A DNA stretch of 64,000 bases from an uncultured Alistipes sp. (lineage in GTDB: Bacteria > Bacteroidota > Bacteroidia > Bacteroidales > UBA932), in assembly GCA_900544175.1 (NCBI GenBank), contig UQUN01000002.1, forward strand, positions 62,001 through 126,000. The letters are read 5' to 3'. Numbering within the stretch: the first letter of the stretch is position 1; each line of letters begins with the position of its first letter. A program made the translations under genes and the position numbers. Shown here piece after piece: positions 34,687-43,815 of this stretch. Below the pieces are notes generated by a model that was not told where the DNA came from, searched no databases, and was given only the letters and a program-made list of their open reading frames with translations.

Positions 34687-35778
34687 ATGAGACGTGTACT
34701 CAAAGGACTTGCGGTAACAGTCGCTGCCGCCTCTATAACAAACATTTTGGCAGGCTGCGGAACTAACGGTGAACAAGGGCGGAAAGAGGAAAGCATCCCC
34801 TATGTCAGGACAGCCACAGTTGAAAGCATCGGCAGTACGAGGACCGTATCCTACCCCGGCAGGCTACAGCCTGAAAAAGATGTCAACCTGTCATTCAGGG
34901 TGGCAGGGCCTATCGCCGCCGTACATTTCCGCGAGGGGCAACATGTAAGCGCCGGAGATACCCTGGCGGAGATTGAGGAAAGGGACTACGCCCTGCAGCT
35001 GGCGGCAACCACCGCGAAATACGAGCAGGCCAAGGCCGAGGCCGGCAGGGTCATAGAACTGGCCGACCGTGGCAGCGCGGCGCAGAACGATTACGACAAG
35101 GCACGGTACGGCCTGGAGCAGATGACCGCCCTCTACAACGCGCACAAGAATGCCCTCAACGACACGAAGATGCTCGCACCATTTGACGGTTTCGTACAAC
35201 AGGTGCTGTTTGAGGCCGGAGAGACTGTAGGGGCAGGAATGCCGGTCGTGACACTTATCAGTGACAGAGCACCCATAGTCAAGGTGGATATTCCGGCTAT
35301 CGACTTCACCAACATCGACAAGACTGTCCGCAGCTGGTGTACCGTAGACATTTATCCCGGCATGACATTCCGGCTGGACCTGATTGATATAACCAAAAAG
35401 GCCAATCTCAATCAGCTTTTCACGGCCCGTTACGCCCTCAGACCGGCTCCTGACGGGACTGTACCCCAACCTGGCATCGGCACAGCCGTATACATAGAAT
35501 ACAATTCCGGTGAGGACTCATCGGTAAGCATACCTGCCACAGCGCTTTTCGACAATCAGGGGACCAGCTGCGTATGGGTAGTGGATACGGACGGCATGAC
35601 AGTAGACAGACGGGCTGTAGTGGCCGATGACATTGACCGCGACGGCAATGCCCGTATCATCTCCGGACTCAAAGCCGGCGAGACCGTAGTGACCGCCGGA
35701 GTGCATTCCCTCAAGGACGGAGCGAAAGTCAGGATTCTTCCCGGGGCATCAGCCACCAACGTCGGTAATCTTCTGTAA
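34687..35778 (+). CDS. RND efflux periplasmic adaptor (membrane fusion protein)
   Basis: A 363-residue AcrA/MexA-type lipoprotein that bridges an inner-membrane RND pump and a TolC channel. It has a lipoprotein signal with Cys24 (NILAGC), a barrel-sandwich/lipoyl domain (RLQPEKDVNLSFRVAGPIAA and FREGQHVSAGDTLAEIEERD), a coiled-coil hairpin around residues 95-150 and a beta-barrel domain from about 180. It is first in a three-gene operon, 12 bases before the pump gene. The upstream region is unusually long and repeat-rich, and no standard promoter stands out. Confidence 0.93.
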   Translation: MRRVLKGLAVTVAAASITNILAGCGTNGEQGRKEESIPYVRTATVESIGSTRTVSYPGRLQPEKDVNLSFRVAGPIAAVHFREGQHVSAGDTLAEIEERDYALQLAATTAKYEQAKAEAGRVIELADRGSAAQNDYDKARYGLEQMTALYNAHKNALNDTKMLAPFDGFVQQVLFEAGETVGAGMPVVTLISDRAPIVKVDIPAIDFTNIDKTVRSWCTVDIYPGMTFRLDLIDITKKANLNQLFTARYALRPAPDGTVPQPGIGTAVYIEYNSGEDSSVSIPATALFDNQGTSCVWVVDTDGMTVDRRAVVADDIDRDGNARIISGLKAGETVVTAGVHSLKDGAKVRILPGASATNVGNLL

Positions 35779-35790
35779 TTTCAGTCAGCT

Positions 35791-38700
35791 ATGAATATTG
35801 CAGAATACGCTCTGAAGAACAAGATTCTGATTGTAGCCGTGCTCATCTGCCTCGTCGTGGGCGGAGCCTTCGCCTACAACAGTATGAGCAAGCTCGAGGA
35901 CCCTGAGATCAAGGTCAAGGTTGCCGTAGTGGCAGCTGTATATCCCGGTGCGACGGCATACGAGACGGAACTGGAGGTCACCCGGCCGTTGGAGGAGACC
36001 ATCCGCAAGATGAATGAGGTAGGCTCGGTAACATCCCAATCATTCGACGACATGGCCATCATCACTGTCACGCTCAAGACCACTACTCCGGACGGGGCTA
36101 CCCAGCAGGAATGGGACATGCTCCGCCGTAAGGTCAATGACGCAAAGGCCACTCTGCCGGCATCGGCACAGGTCATGGTCCTGGATGACTACGGAGACGT
36201 GTACGGAATGTTCTACGCGCTCACGTTCGACGGCTACGGGTACGATGAGGCCGGACGGTACGCGGATATGATCTGCCGCGAGGTCAGCAATATTGACGGG
36301 GTGGCAAAGGCCATGACATACGGAGAGCGCACACGCTGCGTAAACATCGACATGAAAGCCGACCGTATGGCCAATCTGGGCGTGCATCCCACCGAGCTGC
36401 TTACCACTCTCAACTCCCAGAACTCCATTATCTATTCAGGATACTTCGACACCCCTGACCGCAGGATGAAGATAGAGATGGGCGATGCCTACGGAAGCAT
36501 CGACGACATACGCAACCTCATAATACAGGGGCACGAGGATGACCAGCTCAAACTCTCGGACGTGGCCGACATCTCCTACGGCTATCAGACCCCTGTCCGC
36601 AACTCGATGAAATACGACGGACAGCCGGCCATCGGCCTGCTTATCTCCGCTGAGTCCGGCACCGACATCATAAAGATCGGCAAGGAAGTGGAGCAGAGAC
36701 TGGAGGAAATCAAAGCCGAATCCATCCCCGCCGGCATAGAATTCCACAAGGTGTTCTTCCAGCCGGAAATAGTGAGCAACTCCATCAACACGTTCATCGT
36801 CAATCTAATAGAATCCATAGTCATCGTCATACTTCTACTGATGTTCACCATGGGATTCCGCAGCGGAGTTATCATAGCCACCAGCCTGGTGGTGATAGTC
36901 TTCGGCTCGTTCTTCATCCTCGACATGATGGACGGCACCCTCCAGAGGGTTTCCCTCGGTTCCTTCATCGTGGCCATGGGCATCCTGGTGGACAACGCCA
37001 TAGTGATAGTGGACGGCATCCTCGTGGACATGAAGCGAGGGATTCCCAAACCACAGTGCCTGACCAGCATCTGCAAGAAGACAGCAATGCCGCTGCTGGG
37101 AGCTACGGTCATCGCCATACTGGCGTTTTTCCCCATATTCATGTCCCCTGACATGGCCGGAACCTACGTGCGGGACCTCTTCATCGTCCTGGCCGTCTCG
37201 CTGCTGCTGAGCTGGGTACTGGCACTGACCCATGTTCCTGTCCACTGCGACCTTACCCTCAAATACCCCAAGGGCAGCGGCACCGCCACTGAGAGCAAGG
37301 ACCCTTTCGACTCGAAAATCTACCGCTGGTTCCGCCGTGTGCTGGACCACGTACTCTCCCACCGCCTCATCGCCGTCGGCACTGCCGTCGTGCTGGTCCT
37401 TGTCAGCATATGGTGCTACCGGTACATTCCCCAGATGTTCTTCCCCGACATGGCATACAACCAGCTTTACATAGAGTACCGGATGCCTGAAGGCACGGCA
37501 CCGGGCAAGGTGGAAAGCGATCTGGAAGAAATAGAGGCATACATCAGACAGGACGACAATGTCAACCATGTGGTCACATCTCTCGGCGGCACTCCGGGCA
37601 GATACTGTCTGGTAAGAGCCATCGCCGACCCGTCACTCAGCTACGGGGAACTGATCATAGACTACAAGGACTACGACAAGATGGTAGAGAGCATCCCTGC
37701 CATACAGAATGAGCTCATAAAAGCCTACCCGGAAGCCTACGTGAGGGTCAAGCAGTACAACCTGATGTACCGTCCTTACCCGATTGAGGCTATGTTCCAG
37801 GGGCCTGATCCGGCTGTTCTGAAGGATCTCTGCGCACAGGCCAAGGCCATAATGGAGGAAAGCGACGCCACCTGGCTGGTGACCGATGACTGGTCCCCCA
37901 TGGTGCCTGCTGTCAAAGTGGACTATGACCAGGCGGCTGCCCGTCAGGCCGGAGTGTCCCGCAGCGCGGCCGGTATCTCAGTGATGGCCGCTGCCGAAGG
38001 CATACCCTGCGGCACCCTCAACGAAGGAGCCGAGAGACTGAGTATCTACATCCGCAGTACAGGTATGGACGGAAAGCCTGTGGACAATATCCGCAATGCT
38101 CCGGTATGGGGTCTGCTACCATCCATATCCTCCGTTGCAAATATGGAGACCGTCCAAGGAGTAATTACCGGAACAACCGGTAAGGAGGACATCATAGAGA
38201 GACTGACAGGCCCCATGCCCCTGAACGCCGTCACATCGGGCGTGAGCATCGAGTGGAACGAGCCGAAAATCTGCCATTACAACGGACAGAGAGCCATCAA
38301 GGCCCAGTGCAACAACACGGCCGGATACACGGCCGCCCAAGCCAGGGACGCAATCAAGGACCGTATCGAGGCGATTGAACTGCCCGACGGCTACACGCTC
38401 ACCTGGCTCGGTGAATACGATGCCAGCCGGCAATCTACCCAATATCTGTTCAAGTATTTCCCTCACGCCATAGTAGTCATGCTGCTGATCATGATTGCCC
38501 TGTTCAAGGACATCAAAAAGCCTCTGATCATCGTCTGCTGTCTGCCTCTGGTGGCCATCGGCATAGTCTTCGGCATGCTGGCCGCCGGCATGAGTTTCGG
38601 CTTCGTGGCCATGGTCGGCTGTCTGGGCATCATCGGCATGATGATCAAGAACGGCATTGTCCTCATCGACGAGATAGACCGCCAGCTCAGGCTGGGAACC

Positions 38701-38919
38701 GAACCGTACAAGGCTGTCGTTGACTCCACGATGTCCCGCCTCCGTCCCGTGATGATGGCTTCGATGACCACTGTCTTAGGCATGGCCCCTCTGCTTTTCG
38801 ACCCCCTGTTCGGCTCGCTTGCCGTAACCATCATGGGAGGACTCACCATAGGCACTCTGATCACACTCGTGTTCCTACCTGTCCTCTACTCACTCTTTTT
38901 CAAGATAAAAAAGGCATGA
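35791..38919 (+). CDS. RND-family efflux pump, inner-membrane permease
   Basis: A 1042-residue AcrB/MexB-like transporter. The N-terminus begins at a membrane helix (ILIVAVLICLVVGGAFAY). The RND proton-relay region is visible as MGILVDNAIVIVDGILVDMK near residue 400, and a second repeat of the same layout near residue 945 (GMMIKNGIVLIDEID). The large periplasmic loops and about twelve helices match the RND family. The substrate (drug, bile salt, dye or lipid) cannot be read from the sequence. Confidence 0.95.
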   Translation: MNIAEYALKNKILIVAVLICLVVGGAFAYNSMSKLEDPEIKVKVAVVAAVYPGATAYETELEVTRPLEETIRKMNEVGSVTSQSFDDMAIITVTLKTTTPDGATQQEWDMLRRKVNDAKATLPASAQVMVLDDYGDVYGMFYALTFDGYGYDEAGRYADMICREVSNIDGVAKAMTYGERTRCVNIDMKADRMANLGVHPTELLTTLNSQNSIIYSGYFDTPDRRMKIEMGDAYGSIDDIRNLIIQGHEDDQLKLSDVADISYGYQTPVRNSMKYDGQPAIGLLISAESGTDIIKIGKEVEQRLEEIKAESIPAGIEFHKVFFQPEIVSNSINTFIVNLIESIVIVILLLMFTMGFRSGVIIATSLVVIVFGSFFILDMMDGTLQRVSLGSFIVAMGILVDNAIVIVDGILVDMKRGIPKPQCLTSICKKTAMPLLGATVIAILAFFPIFMSPDMAGTYVRDLFIVLAVSLLLSWVLALTHVPVHCDLTLKYPKGSGTATESKDPFDSKIYRWFRRVLDHVLSHRLIAVGTAVVLVLVSIWCYRYIPQMFFPDMAYNQLYIEYRMPEGTAPGKVESDLEEIEAYIRQDDNVNHVVTSLGGTPGRYCLVRAIADPSLSYGELIIDYKDYDKMVESIPAIQNELIKAYPEAYVRVKQYNLMYRPYPIEAMFQGPDPAVLKDLCAQAKAIMEESDATWLVTDDWSPMVPAVKVDYDQAAARQAGVSRSAAGISVMAAAEGIPCGTLNEGAERLSIYIRSTGMDGKPVDNIRNAPVWGLLPSISSVANMETVQGVITGTTGKEDIIERLTGPMPLNAVTSGVSIEWNEPKICHYNGQRAIKAQCNNTAGYTAAQARDAIKDRIEAIELPDGYTLTWLGEYDASRQSTQYLFKYFPHAIVVMLLIMIALFKDIKKPLIIVCCLPLVAIGIVFGMLAAGMSFGFVAMVGCLGIIGMMIKNGIVLIDEIDRQLRLGTEPYKAVVDSTMSRLRPVMMASMTTVLGMAPLLFDPLFGSLAVTIMGGLTIGTLITLVFLPVLYSLFFKIKKA

Positions 38920-38923
38920 CACC

Positions 38924-40378
38924 ATGAAATACCATTCAATACGCATCTGCATCCTATCCATTCTTGCAGCAATGCCTGCCTGCATGCCATCACTTCAGGC
39001 ACAGACCCAGAAAAGATTCCTCACATTGGAACAATGCCGGACCATCGCCCTGGACAGCAGCGCCATTCTTCGCAACGCCCGTCTGATGGAAGAAAAAACC
39101 GCATTGGACAGGAAAGCCGTAATAACAAATTTCCTCCCCAAGATATCCGGATACGGACTCTACCTATGGACATCCAGCAGTTTCGACTATGATTTCAGCG
39201 GAGGAGCCCTGCCTGTCTACAAGAACGTCTACGGGAATCTGGTTCCGGACCTTATGAAAGACGCAGCAGGCAACATCGTATACAACAACGGGATACCTGT
39301 ATTCAACCAATATGCCGTCATTCCGCCCATGACACTGTCGGTAGACCTCGCGAACACATTCACCGCAGGGGTATCCGTGACACAGCCTGTGTTCATGGGG
39401 GGCAAGATCATATCCGGATACCGCATGGCCGACATCGGCAAGGACATGGCCGTACTGAACTCGGAGATGAAAGCCTCGGAAGTGATAGTTTCTGTCGATG
39501 AGGCATACTGGCTCTACATAAAGACCTGCAAACTGGTGGAAGCGGCCGAGAGCTTCGAGGAAACAGTATCCGGAATATACAGCACAGTGGAGAATGCCAT
39601 CGACGTGGGCATGGCCACATCCACGGACCTGCTGAAAGTCGAAGTGCAGAAGAACAACGCCAGTCTCATGCTCGCAAAGGCACGTAACGGCAGGAAACTG
39701 TCAATGATGAATCTGTGCCATATACTGGGACTGCCGCTGACAACAGAGATAGAAGTTGACCAGAGCGGATTCACATTGGACAGTTCTTTCATAGTCCCGG
39801 CCGATCATATCCTCCCCGACGAGGACTCCATAGAGAACAGAGCCGACTACAGACTGCTGACAAAACAGGCAGAACTGAAAAGACGCCAGGTAGACTTCGT
39901 CAGATCCGACTTTCTTCCACAACTCGGGGTAATGGCCAGTTACGGATACACTTACGGTCTGAAGCTGCAGGACGACGTACTGCTGAACCAGAGCGGATTC
40001 ACAGTCATGGCCACACTGAGCATTCCCATTTTCGCCTGGGGGGAGGGTTTCCTTAAAGTGAAGTCCGCCAAGAAAGAACACGAAATGGCTGTAAGCGAAC
40101 TGGAACGGATAGAAGACATGATGGAGCTGGAGAACACGAAGGACAGGTATACCCTGTCCGAAGCCATGCTTCAGGTCAGTCTGGCCAGAAGTTCCCTCAA
40201 AAGCGCGGAGACCAATCTGAAAGTCTGCCGGGACCAGTACGAACTCGGAATGGAACCGCTTGTCAACGTTCTGGAGGCACAGACACAGTGGCATAAATGC
40301 AACAGCGACTACATCGAGGCGGTAACCGGTTATAAACTGGCATATACAAGATATTTAAAATCTTCCGGAAAACTGTAA
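38924..40378 (+). CDS. TolC-family outer-membrane efflux channel
   Basis: A 484-residue outer-membrane efflux protein. After a signal peptide (through SLQA, about residue 26) the OEP repeats are visible: LTLEQCRTIALDSSAILRNA near residue 33, and a second repeat around EVIVSVDEAYWLYIKTC, with the coiled-coil helices of the TolC tunnel. The C-terminal repeat ends near EAVTGYKLAYTRYLKSSGKL. It completes the adaptor-pump-channel set and starts four bases after the pump. Confidence 0.92.
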   Translation: MKYHSIRICILSILAAMPACMPSLQAQTQKRFLTLEQCRTIALDSSAILRNARLMEEKTALDRKAVITNFLPKISGYGLYLWTSSSFDYDFSGGALPVYKNVYGNLVPDLMKDAAGNIVYNNGIPVFNQYAVIPPMTLSVDLANTFTAGVSVTQPVFMGGKIISGYRMADIGKDMAVLNSEMKASEVIVSVDEAYWLYIKTCKLVEAAESFEETVSGIYSTVENAIDVGMATSTDLLKVEVQKNNASLMLAKARNGRKLSMMNLCHILGLPLTTEIEVDQSGFTLDSSFIVPADHILPDEDSIENRADYRLLTKQAELKRRQVDFVRSDFLPQLGVMASYGYTYGLKLQDDVLLNQSGFTVMATLSIPIFAWGEGFLKVKSAKKEHEMAVSELERIEDMMELENTKDRYTLSEAMLQVSLARSSLKSAETNLKVCRDQYELGMEPLVNVLEAQTQWHKCNSDYIEAVTGYKLAYTRYLKSSGKL

Positions 40379-40394
40379 GAACAGTCCTCTTTGA

Positions 40395-40426
40395 TTTGAA
40401 AATTTGCAATAAAATCCCGATATTTG
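40395..40426 (+). promoter_or_regulatory. Promoter of the caspase/lipoprotein operon
   Basis: A -33 TTTG (40395-40398) and a -7 GATATTTG (40419-40426) are separated by 20 bases. The latter differs from TAnnTTTG at one base. This predicts a transcript starting near 40431 and a leader of about 25 bases before the ATG at 40456. It implies the caspase operon is transcribed apart from the efflux operon. Confidence 0.6.
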
Positions 40427-40455
40427 CATTGTTTTTAAAAACTAACAATAAAACT

Positions 40456-43155
40456 ATGAATTATTTTAAAATAATTGCCTTATTATCGTTTTTATTAATC
40501 TCTTACTGCTCGACCCATGCCCAGTCCAGGCAGACGGAAGGTGTTCCTTCCTTCAAATGGCTCAGAGCCGTAAAAGGACAAAGCCTAAGGCCGTACTCGG
40601 AGGGTTACGCCGCTTTCTATGAAGCCGGCAAATGGGGATATGAGGATCTTAAGGGAGAAATAACGATACCGGCACAGTTCGAGGAGGCAGGAGACTTCAA
40701 GAACGGCTTCGCCATAGTAAAAAAAGACGGTAAGTGGGGAGTCATCAACACTTCCGGCGGACAGGTCTTCCAATGCATATACGACAGCATCGCCCCTTTC
40801 TCGAACAAGACCGCACTGGCTTCCATCGGAGATGCTGACTACTACCTGTACACCAACGGCAAGAGCCGCCTTCTTCCCTCGAACATAACGTTCTACTCCT
40901 ACAATAACGGACTCGCGAAAGTGAAGAAGCATACCAGAAAAGGTGACAAATACGGATACATCAACGAGAAAGGGTTCTTCGTAATAGAGCCTGTTTTCGA
41001 CGAGGCCAGCGATTTCTTCGGTGAGCGGGCCTTCGTGACAAAGAGAGGCAAGCACTATTCAATCAAGACCAACGGCAAGAAAAAATATCTTGACTTTCCT
41101 TTCAATTCAGCCAACACATATTTGTCGGAGACAGTCGGCAGCGGATTCATCAAGCAGGGAGACAAGTACATATTCGTGAAATACGACAAAGGCCGATACT
41201 CCCTGCAGCCTGTCCGGTTCAATAAGGTATCCGAGTTCCATGAAGGGCTTGCCCTTGTTCAGGGAGAAAACGAAATGATGTACTACCTAAATCCGGACGG
41301 ATCTGTCGCCCTTTCCCTCCCCAAGTTCTGTTCTGCAGCAGGAAATTTCTCCGAAGGCAAGGCATGGGTATGCTTCAATGGCAAGTACGGATATATCAAC
41401 AAAAAAGGTAAGCTGATTATAGATACTGTATTCTCGTATACATCCGACTTCAACAATGGTATAGCCTATGTGGCCTACGGTGGAAGACAGGGCGTCATCA
41501 AGCCGGCCGACAGATACGAGCAGTATCCCGATCTCAGAATAGACAGCATAACCATACATGACGAGAACCGCAATTCGAAAGTGGAGTCCGGGGAGACATT
41601 CCTCGTTGAAGTGACCCTCACCAACTACGGCAACGACGAGGTCAGGGACATCAACCTTGTTCTTACCGGCAAATCCGGACAGTCATCATGGTTCTCATAC
41701 GGAAGCAACCAGCTCCACACGGACCTTATCGAACCTGGAAAAAGCAAATCCCTGTCATTCAAAGGAACAGCAAACATGGACCTTGTCTCCGAAGATATTC
41801 TTATCAACATCAAGGCCGAGGCAGACAACCAGATGCTGGCATCCGTCTCATCCAAGACATTCTCCGCCATGGGCATCAACCAGTGCAAGCCGCTGCTGGC
41901 ATCGTATTGGGTACATACTCCGGACCACTCCACCGTGGACCCGGGCAAGACAGCTGTAGTTGAGTTTTCCGTAGTGAACGAAGGCACCGACATAGCTAAA
42001 GACGTAACTGTGGAGATGAAATGGCCGGCCGGCATCCACTCCTCTTTCAACATCATTGAGGTCGGTGACCTCAACCCTGGAGAGACAAAGGAATGCACGC
42101 ACAAGTTCTCCATCGACACGACGGTCGAAAAGTACTCGCAACTGTCCATAGTGGCAACCCTCAACGACTATACGAAGAAACATACGGATGTGAAGTACCT
42201 TATGTTCGAGACCGGGAACATGAATCTCGCGGTGAACCTGCTCACCGGTTCCTCTTACAATATATCCATGCCTCCCGTGTACATGACCCAGAACAACGGA
42301 ACAACAGCAGGCCGTGACATAACGGAACCGGAGACAACGGCCGTGCAGACAGACAATGCCAGTTCCATGTCAACCGACCAGGCGTCCGAGCTGATGTCCG
42401 GTCTCACAATGATAAAGGAGCCGGACAACAGCAAATACGCCCTGATCATAGGAAACGAGGACTACAACTCATTCAAGCAGCAGACACTGTACGAGCCTAA
42501 CGTTGATTTCGCAGTGGCGGACGCCGAGGCATTCAACGAATATGCGAAGAACATACTGGGTATCCCCGAGAGCAACATCATCCTTCTCAAGAACGCGACC
42601 TATTCACAAATGAACTTCAACATCAACAAGATAGCCAAGATCGCAAGTCTAAGGCCAGGCGAGGTGGAACTGTACGTCTACTATGCCGGGCACGGACAGG
42701 TGGACGGAACCTCGAAGGAAAGTTATCTCATTCCAGTGGACGTAAGCACGACATCGCCTTCTGAAGGCATAAAGATAGAGAAACTCTATGCCACCATAAG
42801 CGGCAGCGGATGCAAAAGAGCCATGGTATTCCTGGACGCCTGCTACAGCGGTGTCGGCCGCGGTATCGTGATACAGCCGAAAAAGACACCGGTACAAGGC
42901 AACATGGTCGTAATGACAGCCTCCTCCGCGACACAGAGATCCATGCCTTATCAGGAAAAAGGGCACGGGATGTTCACGTACTTCCTGCTCAAACAGCTAA
43001 AGGACGCATACGGTGACATCACCATCGATGAACTGTACCAGTCCGTCAAAAACGAAGTTCAATCCAACTCCATATGGATCAACAATATGGAGCAGACTCC
43101 CGAATTACTTAGCGGTCCGGGCATCGAAGCGGACTGGAAAGAGTGGAAATTATAA
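40456..43155 (+). CDS. Secreted WG-repeat protein with C-terminal caspase-like (C14) protease domain
   Basis: An 899-residue protein. A signal peptide (residues 1-24, cut after THA) is followed by about six WG repeats to residue ~345 (KWGYEDLKGE, KWGVINTSGG, KYGYINEKG, KYGYINKKG), then two CARDB-like beta-sandwich domains (about 355-600), and a C14 domain (about 660-899). The caspase dyad is intact: His746 in YYAGHGQ and Cys796 in FLDACYSGVG. I chose ATG 40456 because it starts a clean signal peptide. It is first in an apparent operon of six genes. The target and activation mode are unknown. Confidence 0.85.
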   Translation: MNYFKIIALLSFLLISYCSTHAQSRQTEGVPSFKWLRAVKGQSLRPYSEGYAAFYEAGKWGYEDLKGEITIPAQFEEAGDFKNGFAIVKKDGKWGVINTSGGQVFQCIYDSIAPFSNKTALASIGDADYYLYTNGKSRLLPSNITFYSYNNGLAKVKKHTRKGDKYGYINEKGFFVIEPVFDEASDFFGERAFVTKRGKHYSIKTNGKKKYLDFPFNSANTYLSETVGSGFIKQGDKYIFVKYDKGRYSLQPVRFNKVSEFHEGLALVQGENEMMYYLNPDGSVALSLPKFCSAAGNFSEGKAWVCFNGKYGYINKKGKLIIDTVFSYTSDFNNGIAYVAYGGRQGVIKPADRYEQYPDLRIDSITIHDENRNSKVESGETFLVEVTLTNYGNDEVRDINLVLTGKSGQSSWFSYGSNQLHTDLIEPGKSKSLSFKGTANMDLVSEDILINIKAEADNQMLASVSSKTFSAMGINQCKPLLASYWVHTPDHSTVDPGKTAVVEFSVVNEGTDIAKDVTVEMKWPAGIHSSFNIIEVGDLNPGETKECTHKFSIDTTVEKYSQLSIVATLNDYTKKHTDVKYLMFETGNMNLAVNLLTGSSYNISMPPVYMTQNNGTTAGRDITEPETTAVQTDNASSMSTDQASELMSGLTMIKEPDNSKYALIIGNEDYNSFKQQTLYEPNVDFAVADAEAFNEYAKNILGIPESNIILLKNATYSQMNFNINKIAKIASLRPGEVELYVYYAGHGQVDGTSKESYLIPVDVSTTSPSEGIKIEKLYATISGSGCKRAMVFLDACYSGVGRGIVIQPKKTPVQGNMVVMTASSATQRSMPYQEKGHGMFTYFLLKQLKDAYGDITIDELYQSVKNEVQSNSIWINNMEQTPELLSGPGIEADWKEWKL

Positions 43156-43174
43156 TACGACATAAAATACAGAG

Positions 43175-43795
43175 ATGAGACATCCCAGAATACTCATGAC
43201 CCTGATACTCCTGCTGTCCGTAGGAGTATTTCAGGTACAGGCACAACTCGTCAAGTTCTCATTCGGTATCGAAGGCGGAGGTTACGGTACATACATCAAC
43301 TCGACTCCACAGCTCTATCCTCCTTTCGGATATGGCGGCTACGGTGGTGCCAACTTCGAGTTGAGAATAGGCCGGGTAGTCGGCTTCTACGTAGAGGGCA
43401 TATACTCCTACCAGACTGCCAACCATACACTTAACACCAGCCCCGAGATTGATGTGAATCTGACGAGGACCTATGTCCACATACCTGTGTCCCTTCATCT
43501 TTGGATGGGCAGCGGCGTCATATTCGAGGTCGGTTTCCAGCAATCCATCAACATCAGCTCCAAATACACCGAAGGGTACTTGGAAATAGATCCCGACGAA
43601 GGCGCTCTGAAATACTATACCAGCCTGACAGCAGGATTCAAGTTCAATATGGGTAAGGTTGTATATCTCAATATATGAGGAACATACGGACTAAGTCCCT
43701 CATATGTGGTGAATGGAACAGGATTTCCTGAGATAACCGCGTCTGTGGGTCTTGGATTCAGGTTATACACCTACAGAAAGTCAGTATTCAAATAG
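43175..43795 (+). pseudogene. Small outer-membrane beta-barrel protein interrupted by an in-frame TGA
   Basis: A signal peptide (MRHPRILMTLILLLSVGVFQVQA) precedes alternating amphipathic beta-strands. The frame meets TGA at 43676-43678 after VYLNI, codon 168, and then continues in the same frame for 38 codons to TAG at 43793-43795. The downstream part reads GTYGLSPSYV and ends GLGFRLYTYRKSVFK, a plausible closing barrel strand. One base change (TGG to TGA, Trp) would explain it. Other genes here use TGA as a normal stop, so a lost or read-through gene is more likely than recoding. Confidence 0.6.
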
Positions 43796-43815
43796 CTCCT
43801 ATTAAACTGCGAACA

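Noticed and set aside
36835..37569. A 244-residue minus-strand frame opposite the RND pump
   Set aside because: It is histidine- and aspartate-rich shadow translation of a conserved transporter on the other strand.
43676..43678. TGA in the barrel gene as a selenocysteine codon
   Set aside because: No SECIS-like hairpin is evident directly after it, the protein is a structural barrel rather than a redox enzyme, and TGA is used as an ordinary stop in many genes here. Nonsense mutation or readthrough is more likely.
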